A stretch of 37,018 nucleotides of DNA. Origin: Stackebrandtia albiflava. Its GTDB lineage: Bacteria; Actinomycetota; Actinomycetes; Mycobacteriales; Micromonosporaceae. The number at the start of each line of letters is the position of its first letter. Position 1 is the first letter of the stretch. The DNA lies in NCBI RefSeq assembly GCF_007994225.1, contig NZ_VLLL01000007.1, positions 429,686 to 466,703 on the forward strand, in the 5' to 3' direction. The notes beneath the pieces were generated by a model, which had not been told where the DNA came from, did not search any database, and saw only the letters and a program-made list of their open reading frames with translations. Position numbers and translations under genes: made by a program. Positions 26,371 through 33,816 of this stretch are shown here, piece after piece.

Positions 26371-26443
26371 GCAGGTGAAGGACCGTGATCGCCACCTCAC
26401 GCCGCGCCGGATCACACGACGGCCGCGCTCGGGACCACTGTGC

Positions 26444-26869
26444 TCAGTCGCGCGGGACGTCGTGCACGGTGCGCCGACTCGGGTACCACTCCTCGCCGAC
26501 GGGCTCCCCGGCGAGATTCCAACTCCACGACACCGTCGGCGTGATCCGCATGTACACGCCGGGGCCGGTCATGCCGGTGCGGCGCACCGGCTGCTCCGCC
26601 CGCCCGTACACCCGGACGCCGCGCGCCACGAACGGGTCCAGGGACACCAGGTCGTCCACCACCAGCGCCACCCGGTCGGCCCCGGCGGCGACGTTGCGGA
26701 ACTTCCGCGTGGCGAGGACCGACTCGCCCGAGCCACCCACCCAGAAGACCCGGCCGTCGCACTCGAACGCCACCGGCACCACGTCCGGCGCGCCCGCCGG
26801 ATCGACCGTCGCCAAGCGCGCCAACGGCTGGGCGCGCAGATACGCGAGCTCCTCGTCGGTGAACGACAC
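26444..26869 (-). CDS. PPOX-class flavin/F420-dependent oxidoreductase
   Basis: This 141-residue split beta-barrel protein belongs to the pyridoxamine 5'-phosphate oxidase superfamily. It has FTDEELAYLRAQPLARLATVDPAGAPDVVPVAFECDG, TRKFRNVAAGADRVALVVDDL, VRGVRVYGRAE and VYMRITPTVSWSWNL, which follow the pattern of the mycobacterial PPOX family related to MSMEG_5819. Members bind F420, FMN or heme; the cofactor here is not determined. The GTG at 26869 has GGAGG about 9 nt upstream. It is separate from the sulfur operon and its substrate is unknown. Confidence 0.85.
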   Translation of the reverse strand: MSFTDEELAYLRAQPLARLATVDPAGAPDVVPVAFECDGRVFWVGGSGESVLATRKFRNVAAGADRVALVVDDLVSLDPFVARGVRVYGRAEQPVRRTGMTGPGVYMRITPTVSWSWNLAGEPVGEEWYPSRRTVHDVPRD

Positions 26870-27082
26870 CCCGGCACCTCCTCCGGCGGCGGACCAGGAC
26901 CGCCGCGACCAGCATGCCGGACCGGACGGGTCCGCGACGGGATGCCGGGCCGCGAGACGTCGGCGAGCCCACACCCCACCCCGACCGGGGGCAGGCCACA
27001 CACACCGCGAAGTGTCGCAAACCGGGCGAAACGGCGTCAACCGGATATTCAGCCCGGCTTCAGGTTCCCGGGCCGCACGGCG

Positions 27083-27856
27083 CTACTGGTACTCCCAGCG
27101 GCAGATCTTCCAGGCGTCGCTCTCCTTCTGCAACACCGCGATCGTCACGCTCGTCTGCCCCTGGTACGTGACGTCCACGTACACCCGCGCCTCGGCCGTG
27201 TCGGCGCCCTCCTCACGCGTGATCTCGTACGAGGACGCGTCGGCCAGCGACCACAACTCGGTCTCCAGCTCCTCCTCCGTGTACGGGTCGGCGTTGTAGG
27301 CGTTGACCTCCACCTGGCACAGTGTCGCCAGGATCGCGTCCACGTCGTGGTTCTTCAGGCCCTGGTAGTAGCCGTCGACGACCTGCGTCGGAGTCAACGC
27401 GGTCGTGGCGTCGGTGTCGTCGGCCGTGGTGCCGGAGGAGCCACCACTGTTCGCGGCGATCACCACGATCACGACGGCGATGATCACCAACAGACCCAGC
27501 CCCAGGCCAACGAACAACCCCGCCTGCGACTTCGGCGGCGGGACCGGCGGCTGGTACTGCGGATACTGCGGGACGTGCTGCGGCGGATGGCCGGGCGGCG
27601 GCCCCGCCCAACCCGGCGGCGCCGACGTCGGATACCCGGGCGTCCCGTACTGCGGCGCGCCCGGCGACGCCGGGACGGCCGAATGCTGACCCGGGGTGTA
27701 ACCGTCCACGGGCGAATCGAACCGGTACTCGGTGCCGGCGCTGCCCCGGTCCGGATAGTCGTGGGGTTCCTGCCGCGACTCCGGCCAACCGGAGGGATCC
27801 GGCGAGGGCATTCCGAAGGGGCTCTGGTGATCGGGACCTTGTGGAGGATGAGTCAC
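27083..27856 (-). CDS. Proline-rich membrane-anchored protein with outer NTF2-like domain
   Basis: In this 257-residue protein, residues 1-110 are low-complexity and rich in Pro, Gly, Gln and Tyr (QHVPQYPQYQPPVPPP). A single membrane helix follows at about 113-135 (GLFVGLGLGLLVIIAVVIVVI). A Ser/Thr linker leads to a C-terminal domain (about 150-257) with TPTQVVDGYYQGLKNHDVDAILATLCQVEV and WKICRWEYQ. This layout is common in actinobacterial DUF4878/Rv0361-like proteins, where the outer domain has an NTF2-like fold. The GTG at 27856 has GAAGGTG upstream. Two cysteines (LCQVEV and KICRW) could form a disulfide. Function unknown. Confidence 0.8.
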   Translation of the reverse strand: MTHPPQGPDHQSPFGMPSPDPSGWPESRQEPHDYPDRGSAGTEYRFDSPVDGYTPGQHSAVPASPGAPQYGTPGYPTSAPPGWAGPPPGHPPQHVPQYPQYQPPVPPPKSQAGLFVGLGLGLLVIIAVVIVVIAANSGGSSGTTADDTDATTALTPTQVVDGYYQGLKNHDVDAILATLCQVEVNAYNADPYTEEELETELWSLADASSYEITREEGADTAEARVYVDVTYQGQTSVTIAVLQKESDAWKICRWEYQ

Positions 27857-27959
27857 GGCACACCTTCGTTCGAGGGCACGGTGCGGGCTTCCATCGACCA
27901 TACCGGTCACACGCAACCCGCGACGCCATACGCGCAGGTGGTAGTCCTGACAGGACCGA

Positions 27960-28002
27960 CCCCGCCGCGGCGAGCCGGGAGCACCGGGACGCCGCGGCGG
28001 GG
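27960..28002 (-). terminator. Hairpin directly after the DinB-like gene
   Basis: Perfect 13-bp arms CCCCGCCGCGGCG (27960-27972) and complement (27990-28002), 5 nt past the stop at 28008. Confidence 0.7.
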
Positions 28003-28007
28003 GTGTG

Positions 28008-28550
28008 TCAGGCGCCGTCGAAGGGACGCTTGTAACCCTTCACGCCGTCCGACATCTCGCGCAACAGGTCGAGGTGCCCGAGATGCCGGGCGGTCTCCTC
28101 GATCATGTGCAACAGGATGTACCGCAGCGAGACGGGCCCGGACGACCCGGCCTCCGCCGGAGGCGGCGCCTTCTCGACGTCGTCGAGCGAGTGCGCCGCC
28201 GCGATCGCGCGGGACCGCGCGCACTCGGCGTCGTAGTCGTCCAGCAGTTCCGCCAACGGGACGGAGTCCACCATCATCTCCGCGTCGGGGTGACGGTCCG
28301 GCGCCCACGGGGTCTGCCCCGAGTCGGGCGTCCCCAGCAGGTTCAGGTGGAACCAGGAGTACTCGACCCACCGCAGGTGGGACACCAGGCCGGCCACCGT
28401 GGTCAACGGTGAGGACGGCAACAGGCTCCGGTGCGCGTCGGCCTCCGACAGGCCCTCGCACTTCGTCCGGACGAGACGTCGCTGCTGATCGAGGAAGGCG
28501 GTCAACTGGGCGCGCTCGTCGCCCCGGACCGGGAAAGTGGTCTTCGGCAT
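28008..28550 (-). CDS. DinB-family protein (DUF664)
   Basis: This 180-residue four-helix-bundle protein has DERAQLTAFLDQQRRLVRTKCEGLSEADAHRSLLPSS, then TTVAGLVSHLRWVEYSWFH with the first metal-binding His, and a C-terminal LLHMIEETARHLGHLDLLREMSDG with the H-x3-E...H-x2-H pattern. DinB/DUF664 proteins are metal-binding and include mycothiol- or bacillithiol-dependent S-transferases; the substrate here is unknown. The ATG at 28550 has AGGA 11 nt upstream, a weak site. A 15-codon ORF with a much better ribosome site lies just upstream (28594-28641). Confidence 0.88.
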   Translation of the reverse strand: MPKTTFPVRGDERAQLTAFLDQQRRLVRTKCEGLSEADAHRSLLPSSPLTTVAGLVSHLRWVEYSWFHLNLLGTPDSGQTPWAPDRHPDAEMMVDSVPLAELLDDYDAECARSRAIAAAHSLDDVEKAPPPAEAGSSGPVSLRYILLHMIEETARHLGHLDLLREMSDGVKGYKRPFDGA

Positions 28551-28593
28551 GGATGCCGTTTCCTGTCTGTGTGGCCGCCGCCGTCGGCCGGGA

Positions 28594-28641
28594 TCAGAAC
28601 GGCTGGGATGCCTCCGGCGGCGTGCGGAACGTTCCGGTCAT
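28594..28641 (-). CDS. Possible 15-codon upstream ORF before the DinB-like gene
   Basis: The ORF MTGTFRTPPEASQPF-stop starts 9 nt after a perfect AGGAGG (28651-28656) and stops 43 nt before the DinB-like ATG. The ribosome site is the best in the neighbourhood and the downstream gene has a weak one, so a translated regulatory ORF is possible. Codons alone cannot prove it at this length. Confidence 0.3.
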   Translation of the reverse strand: MTGTFRTPPEASQPF

Positions 28642-28695
28642 CACTCGCCACCTCCTCACATCACGGTCGATCGATCCGCGGTCAGCCTACCCCGG

Positions 28696-29259
28696 TCACC
28701 GGGAGCGGCGACGCGCCACCGTCATGATTCCCAGCACCGCGCCGACCACGGCCACCACGACCAGGGCGATCACGCCCACCGTCCCCCATCCGACCCCGCC
28801 GGAGTCGTCGTCGGTCGCGGCCGTCGCGGTGTCCTCCTGCGGGCTCGCGGGGGCGGACGACCGGCCGCTCGGCGATCCGGACGGGGTCGGGACCGACGCC
28901 ACGTCGAACTCGATCGACCCCTCCACGGGGTGACCGTCCTGCGAGACCAGCCGGTACGAGAACGTGTACGTCCCGGGCGTGTCGATCGTGACGGGCTGTG
29001 TGATGGTGTCGCCCTCCACCGACGGGTCCGGCAACGGCACGGTGTCGCCTCCGGGGGCCACCAACGCCAGTTGGGTCGACGGCGCGTCCACCTCCTCGGA
29101 GAACTCCAGGACCACCTGGGCGGGCGGCTCCGGCAGCCGCGCGCCGTCCTCCGGGTCGGACGAGATCAGGCCCGCGTGCGCGGAGGCGGTGCCGGGCGCG
29201 AACGCCAGCACGGCGACGGCGGCGACCGCGACGGCGGCCAGGTTTCGCAGTGTCTTCAC
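28696..29259 (-). CDS. CopC-like copper-binding protein (possible separate translation from internal GTG)
   Basis: If translated separately from GTG 29259, this is a 187-residue protein. It has a signal peptide (VKTLRN start, hydrophobic AAVAVAAVAVLAF, cleavage at TASA|HAG) and a CopC domain (HAGLISSDPEDGARL, VVLEFSEEVDAP, YRLVSQDGHPVEGSIEFDV). A Ser/Pro/Thr linker leads to a C-terminal membrane helix with a basic tail. Cleavage would leave an N-terminal His, the copper ligand typical of CopC, with the later Asp/His of SQDGHP. No ribosome site lies at a normal distance: GGAGAGG is 15 nt away. The same codons are in frame with cydC, so this is an alternative reading of the entry above, not a distinct locus. 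Confidence 0.5.
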   Translation of the reverse strand: MKTLRNLAAVAVAAVAVLAFAPGTASAHAGLISSDPEDGARLPEPPAQVVLEFSEEVDAPSTQLALVAPGGDTVPLPDPSVEGDTITQPVTIDTPGTYTFSYRLVSQDGHPVEGSIEFDVASVPTPSGSPSGRSSAPASPQEDTATAATDDDSGGVGWGTVGVIALVVVAVVGAVLGIMTVARRRSR

Positions 29260-30996
29260 GGTGTTATCAGTCGTCCTCTCCGGCTCTGTGGTTCCCGGTA
29301 ATACGGTCTGCAACCGCCCGGCGCGCCAGAGCCGACGGTACGGCCCGTCGACGGCGACCAGTTCGTCGTGTCGTCCGCGTTGCACCACCGCGCCGTCGTC
29401 CATCACCAGGATCTCGTCGAGTGCCTCCAGGCCGGTGAGCCGGTGCGTCACCAGGATGACCGACCGGCCGTCGGTGGCGGCCAACAGGTCGGCGGTGACG
29501 GCGTCGGCGGTCGCGTCGTCGAGGTGTTCGGTGGGCTCGTCGAGCAGCAGGATCCGGTGCGTCCCGAGCAGCGCCCGCGCCAACAGCAGGCGTTGCCGTT
29601 GGCCGCCTGACAGTTCACCGCCGTCCTCGCCGACCGGCCGGTCCAGGTCGAGGTCTGGCAGGCCCGCCAGGCGCAGCGCCGCCGTCAACGCCTCGTCCTC
29701 CGCCTCCGGGGCGGCGACCAGGAGGTTCTCTCGGACGGTGGTGTGGAACACGTGCGCGTCCGACAGCATCCCGCCTATCACGGTCCGCACGTCGTCGCCC
29801 CGCAACCGCGTCAGGTCGACCAGGTCGATGCCGCCCAGCGTCACGGTGCCCTGCGCGACGGGCGTGAACCGGACCAGCGACGCCAGCAGCATGCTCTTCC
29901 CGGCGCCGCTGGCGCCCACGATGCCGATGCGGCGGCCCGGCGGCAGGTCGAGGGTGACTCCCGCGCCGTGACTGCGCCGACCGGGCAGTTCCGGCCGGAC
30001 GTCCCACAACGTCAACCGTGCCTCGCCGGTCGGAAGCGGCGCGGGGTCGGGCGGGTCCGGCACCACCGGTTCGGCGTCCAGCAGCGCGACGACCCGGTCG
30101 GCGGAGCCGCGGATCTCGACGAACCGCCGAGCCGCGTCCGGCAACGGCGCCACCACCTCGAACCCGACGAGCGCGGTCAACGCCAGGACCGCCGTCATGA
30201 CGCCGAGCCCTCCGGCGGTGAGGAACACACCGACGACGGTCGCGCCGGCGATCAACGTCCCGGCCGCCGTGATCCCGGCACCGGCGACACCCGCGCGGCG
30301 TTCGGCGGCGGCCAGCCGGTCCGCGTCACGGCCGGCACGTTCGGCGGCGGCGTCGGTGGCGCCGTAGGCGGCCAGGTCGGCGGCACCGCCCACCAGGTCT
30401 ACGGTGGCGTCGGCGAGTCGCGCCCGGTGCGCGGCGACCTCTCCGGCGTGACGGCCCGCGACCCGGCCCGCCAGCAGCGGCAACCCGACCCCGGCGAGCG
30501 CGAGCCCGGCGGCGACGACGGCCGCGGCGGCCGGCGAGAACACGGCGGTGAACCCGGTGACGGCCAGTGCGACGACCCCGGCGGTCCAGGCCGGTGTGAC
30601 GACCCGCAGCACCAGGTCCTGAATGGAGTCGACGTCGGAGACCAGCCTGGTCAGGAGGTCACCGCCACCGTGCCTGCGCGTCATCCCCGGCGCCAGCGGC
30701 GTCACGGCCCGGAACACGTGGGCCCGCAGCCGCGCCAGCGCCCGCAACACCGCGTCGTGGCCGACGAGCCGGTCGAGGTACCGCAGCAGCCCCCGGCCGA
30801 TCGCGAAGGCGCGCACGCCCACGATCGCCACGGTGAGGGACGTCAACGGCGGTTGCCCGGCGGCGGTGGCGAGGAGCCAGCTCGCGGTCGCGATCAGGGC
30901 GATCCCGGCGAGTTCGGCCGCGGCCGACACCAGTCCGGCCAGCAGGATCCGCGGCAGGTGGCTCCGCACCGGCCACAGTAGGCGCCACGCGTTCAC
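28696..30996 (-). CDS. cydC: CydC-type ABC exporter subunit fused in frame to a CopC domain
   Basis: From GTG 30996, which overlaps the cydD stop by 4 nt, the frame runs 766 codons without a stop. Residues 1-560 are CydC, half of the CydDC exporter that moves reduced thiols (glutathione/cysteine in E. coli) out and supports cytochrome bd assembly: six membrane helices (about 15-285), Walker A GASGAGKS (361-368), signature LSGGQ (462-466), Walker B ILLLDE (482-487), H-loop H518. Normal CydC would end near YRRLWRAGR (560). Here a 19-residue bridge (RLQTVLPGTTEPERTTDNT) leads to a signal-peptide-like segment (580-606), a CopC domain beginning HAGLISSDP (H607), and a C-terminal helix (about 735-757) ending ARRRSR. 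Topology of the fusion is sound. A sequencing indel or internal start at 29259 could instead give two proteins. Confidence 0.8.
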   Translation of the reverse strand: MNAWRLLWPVRSHLPRILLAGLVSAAAELAGIALIATASWLLATAAGQPPLTSLTVAIVGVRAFAIGRGLLRYLDRLVGHDAVLRALARLRAHVFRAVTPLAPGMTRRHGGGDLLTRLVSDVDSIQDLVLRVVTPAWTAGVVALAVTGFTAVFSPAAAAVVAAGLALAGVGLPLLAGRVAGRHAGEVAAHRARLADATVDLVGGAADLAAYGATDAAAERAGRDADRLAAAERRAGVAGAGITAAGTLIAGATVVGVFLTAGGLGVMTAVLALTALVGFEVVAPLPDAARRFVEIRGSADRVVALLDAEPVVPDPPDPAPLPTGEARLTLWDVRPELPGRRSHGAGVTLDLPPGRRIGIVGASGAGKSMLLASLVRFTPVAQGTVTLGGIDLVDLTRLRGDDVRTVIGGMLSDAHVFHTTVRENLLVAAPEAEDEALTAALRLAGLPDLDLDRPVGEDGGELSGGQRQRLLLARALLGTHRILLLDEPTEHLDDATADAVTADLLAATDGRSVILVTHRLTGLEALDEILVMDDGAVVQRGRHDELVAVDGPYRRLWRAGRLQTVLPGTTEPERTTDNTVKTLRNLAAVAVAAVAVLAFAPGTASAHAGLISSDPEDGARLPEPPAQVVLEFSEEVDAPSTQLALVAPGGDTVPLPDPSVEGDTITQPVTIDTPGTYTFSYRLVSQDGHPVEGSIEFDVASVPTPSGSPSGRSSAPASPQEDTATAATDDDSGGVGWGTVGVIALVVVAVVGAVLGIMTVARRRSR

Positions 30997-32855
30997 GACA
31001 CGGCCCCGGCCGGTGAACGGTGGACGACCTCGCGGAGCGCGCCGTCGGCGATCCGCCACACCTGGTCGGCACGGTCGAGCATCGATTCGCGGTGGGCGAC
31101 GAGTATCGCGGTGCGTCCGGCGAGGAGTCGCGCGGTGGCCTCGGCGACGCGGGCCTCGCTGTGCAGGTCGAGGCCGGCGGTGGGTTCGTCCAACAGCACC
31201 AGTGGACAGTCGAGCAGTTGGATCCGTAGGAACGCCCTGGCCAACGCGATGCGGCGGCGCTGCCCCGCGGAGAGTCCGAATCCGGCGTCGCCGAGCGGGG
31301 TGTCGAAACCCTCGGGGAGTTCGTTGACGAACTCGGTGGCGAAGGCCGCGTCCGCCGCCGCCCGGACGCGGTCGGGGTCGGCGGTGGGTTGGCCGAGCCT
31401 GATGTTGTCGGCGACGCTCATGGCGAACAGGTGGGCGCGTTGCGGCACCCACGTGACGTTGCGCAGCCACGCCTCGCCGGGCCGGATCGGAGAGCCGCGG
31501 TGGTGGAGGGCGCCGCCGGTGACCGGTGCGAAGCCGAGCAGGGCGTTGAGGACGGTGGACTTGCCGGCGCCGCTGCGTCCCACGAGGGCGACGAGTTCAC
31601 CGGGGGCGACGGTCGCGGTGAGCCCGGCGACGGCGGGCCGCTCCGCGCCGGGGTAGGTGACGGCCAGGTCGGTGAACCGGAGGAACGGTTCGACGGATCG
31701 GTCGCCTTCGATACCCGGGGGGCCTCCTACCTCCGCCCCACTCGTCATCCTATCCGGCGCCACGCGGGGCGGCGCAAGTCGCGGCCCGGGGGCCTGTGGA
31801 TACTCGGCGGGTTGTGGACATTCCGGTGTGGAGGGTCTGGTGGCGTGGTCGATCATCGCGGTGTCCTTGCCGTGGCGGGGCTCGGGTGTCGGGGTGTCGG
31901 TGTCGGTGATGTCGAATGCGGCCCCGGTGGCGGCCAGTCCCTCCTGCGCGGCGTGGAACCGGCTGCCCATCGACCGCAGCGGCAGGTACACCTCGGGGGC
32001 GAGCAGCAGGATCAGGAACGCCACCCGCAGGTCCATGTCACCGCCGAGCAGTTGCAGCCCGATCGGCACCGCCACCAACGCCACCGACACGGTGGCGACG
32101 AGTTCCAGCGCGAGCGCCGACAGGAACGCGACCCGGAGGGTCGCCATCGTCGCGGCGCGGTAGTCGTCGGAGGTGCGCAGCACCGCGCGGGCGCCGTCGG
32201 CGGCCCTGCCGAACACCCGGGAGGTCGGCAGGCCCGCCACCGCGTCCAGGAAGTGCCCGCCGAGCCGCCGGAGGCTGTGCCACTGCCGCTCCGTCTGCGC
32301 CTTGGTGTGCCAGCCGATCAGCACACCGAACACCGGGATGAGCGGGATGGTGACGAGCACGACGATCATGGAGGCGGGGTCGTTGACGGCCATCACGACC
32401 AGGATCGCGACCGGCACGACCGCCGCGAGACACAGTTGCGGGAGGTAGCCACTGACGTACGCGTCGAGCCCGTCGACGCCCCTGGTGACGAGGGTGACCG
32501 CCTCGCCGGTGCGTCCCCGTCCCCGCCAGGTCGGGCCGTGGCGGGCGGCGGCCCGGAACAGGCCGTCGCGGAGCTCGGTCTTGACCTCGGCGACGCCGCG
32601 CGCGGCCGACGCCCCCTGCCACCACTGCACGGCGGCACGCGCGGCGACGGCCGCCAGGAACCACGCCGTCGCGGTGGTGACCTCGGGCGTGAGGCCGTCT
32701 CGCACCGCGGTGGCCAGCGCGACGGAGAGCGCGGCGGCCTGGCCGATGATCAGCCCGGCGGAGACGACGGAGGTGACCGCGGTGCGGCGCAGGTACCGTC
32801 GCAGTGACGGCAGCCTGCGCAGCATCGCGGGGTCCACGGGACGCATGACAGTCAT
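30993..32855 (-). CDS. cydD: CydD-type ABC exporter subunit
   Basis: This 620-residue protein is the partner of CydC in the heterodimeric thiol exporter needed for cytochrome bd. The N-terminal transmembrane domain (about 25-310, six helices) includes TERQWHSLRRLGGHFLDAVAGLPTSRVFGRA. The ATPase domain runs from about 391: Walker A GRSGAGKS (426-433), signature LSAGQ (528-532, Ala for the usual Gly), Walker B LVLLDE. An unusual 74-residue Pro/Thr-rich linker (317-390) separates the two domains; relatives need only a short joint. ATG 32855 lies 7 nt after the cydB stop; ATG 32846 is an alternative. Neither has a good ribosome site, suggesting coupling to cydB. Confidence 0.9.
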   Translation of the reverse strand: MTVMRPVDPAMLRRLPSLRRYLRRTAVTSVVSAGLIIGQAAALSVALATAVRDGLTPEVTTATAWFLAAVAARAAVQWWQGASAARGVAEVKTELRDGLFRAAARHGPTWRGRGRTGEAVTLVTRGVDGLDAYVSGYLPQLCLAAVVPVAILVVMAVNDPASMIVVLVTIPLIPVFGVLIGWHTKAQTERQWHSLRRLGGHFLDAVAGLPTSRVFGRAADGARAVLRTSDDYRAATMATLRVAFLSALALELVATVSVALVAVPIGLQLLGGDMDLRVAFLILLLAPEVYLPLRSMGSRFHAAQEGLAATGAAFDITDTDTPTPEPRHGKDTAMIDHATRPSTPECPQPAEYPQAPGPRLAPPRVAPDRMTSGAEVGGPPGIEGDRSVEPFLRFTDLAVTYPGAERPAVAGLTATVAPGELVALVGRSGAGKSTVLNALLGFAPVTGGALHHRGSPIRPGEAWLRNVTWVPQRAHLFAMSVADNIRLGQPTADPDRVRAAADAAFATEFVNELPEGFDTPLGDAGFGLSAGQRRRIALARAFLRIQLLDCPLVLLDEPTAGLDLHSEARVAEATARLLAGRTAILVAHRESMLDRADQVWRIADGALREVVHRSPAGAVS

Positions 32856-32862
32856 TCTACGT

Positions 32863-33816
32863 TCAGTAGAAGAGTGGTTTCCGCGGCGCCCGCCGCCAGA
32901 TCCACCACGTCACCATCTGGAAGCCCAACAGCACCGGTATGACGGGAACGGCGGTCACCAGGAGGAACCCGAGCGAGGTGTCGCCCGCCACGGACTGGGC
33001 GACGGTGAGCGAGTGCGCCGGGTCCTCGTGAACGAACAGCACCGGAAGCGCGGCGGTACCGGCGATGACCAGTGGAAGCGCCGACGCCACCCCCGTCGCC
33101 ACCAGGGCGGCCAGCGGGCGGCCACGCCCCCGGAAACGCGCCGCGGCCAGCACCGCCAGCAGCAACACCGCGAACAGTCCGCCGGTCACCCACACCGAGG
33201 ACACCGCCTTCGCGGTAAGCAGTGTCGTCACGGCGGCGACCGGCACCAGGACCACGGCGGAACCCGACATCCGGCGAGCGGCGGCGAGCGCCCTGTCCCG
33301 GACCGCGTCGCGGCCCCGCAGCGCCAACAGCGACGCACCGTGCAGAGTGAACAGTGCCGTGGTCAGCACCCCGGTCACGACCGGCAGCGCGCCGAACTTC
33401 AGCGGGAAGCCCTGGAGCATGGCGCCCAGGGCGGCACCCCAGCCGAACGAGATCACGAAGGCGGAACCGACGATCAACACGTCCCACACGCCGCGCCCCG
33501 CCTGTGACCGGCTGCGGATCTGCACGGCGGCGGTGAACACCAGGACGGCCGCCATCAACGGGACCATGATCGGGTACATGCCGGTAAGGAGTTCCCCCTC
33601 GGCGAGCGGGAACGCCGCGAGCAGCAACCCCAGCCCGGCCACCAGCCATACCTCGTTGCCGAGGAAGAACGGCCCGAGGGCGCCCAGTGCCATCCGGCGT
33701 TCCGTGTCGGTCACGGCGGTCACCCGCAGCAGGATCCCGACACCGTAGTCGTATCCGGCGAGTGCGAAGTAGCCGGCGAACACCGTGCCGACCAGCAGCA
33801 GGAACAACTCAGCCAT
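32863..33816 (-). CDS. cydB: Cytochrome bd quinol oxidase subunit II
   Basis: This 317-residue membrane protein has about eight helices. It pairs with CydA in the quinol oxidase that reduces oxygen to water without pumping protons. Typical segments are GYFALAGYDYGVGILL, FFLGNEVWLVAGLGLLLAAFP (the GNEVW motif of CydB), RSRSQAGRGVWDVLIVGSAF and the C-terminal GFQMVTWWIWRRAP. The ATG at 33816 has GAGGAG upstream and overlaps the cydA stop by 8 nt, giving coupled translation. Confidence 0.95.
   Translation of the reverse strand: MAELFLLLVGTVFAGYFALAGYDYGVGILLRVTAVTDTERRMALGALGPFFLGNEVWLVAGLGLLLAAFPLAEGELLTGMYPIMVPLMAAVLVFTAAVQIRSRSQAGRGVWDVLIVGSAFVISFGWGAALGAMLQGFPLKFGALPVVTGVLTTALFTLHGASLLALRGRDAVRDRALAAARRMSGSAVVLVPVAAVTTLLTAKAVSSVWVTGGLFAVLLLAVLAAARFRGRGRPLAALVATGVASALPLVIAGTAALPVLFVHEDPAHSLTVAQSVAGDTSLGFLLVTAVPVIPVLLGFQMVTWWIWRRAPRKPLFY

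Noticed and set aside
26198..26395. 65-codon minus-strand frame (start GTG 26395) overlapping the sulfur leader peptide
   Set aside because: It overlaps the 24-codon leader in another frame. The leader has the family pattern and a -10 box at the right distance; the longer frame has neither.
26375..28933. 852-codon plus-strand open frame
   Set aside because: It crosses three well-supported minus-strand genes and several hairpins; its composition (Arg/Pro/Thr) is that of a shadow frame.
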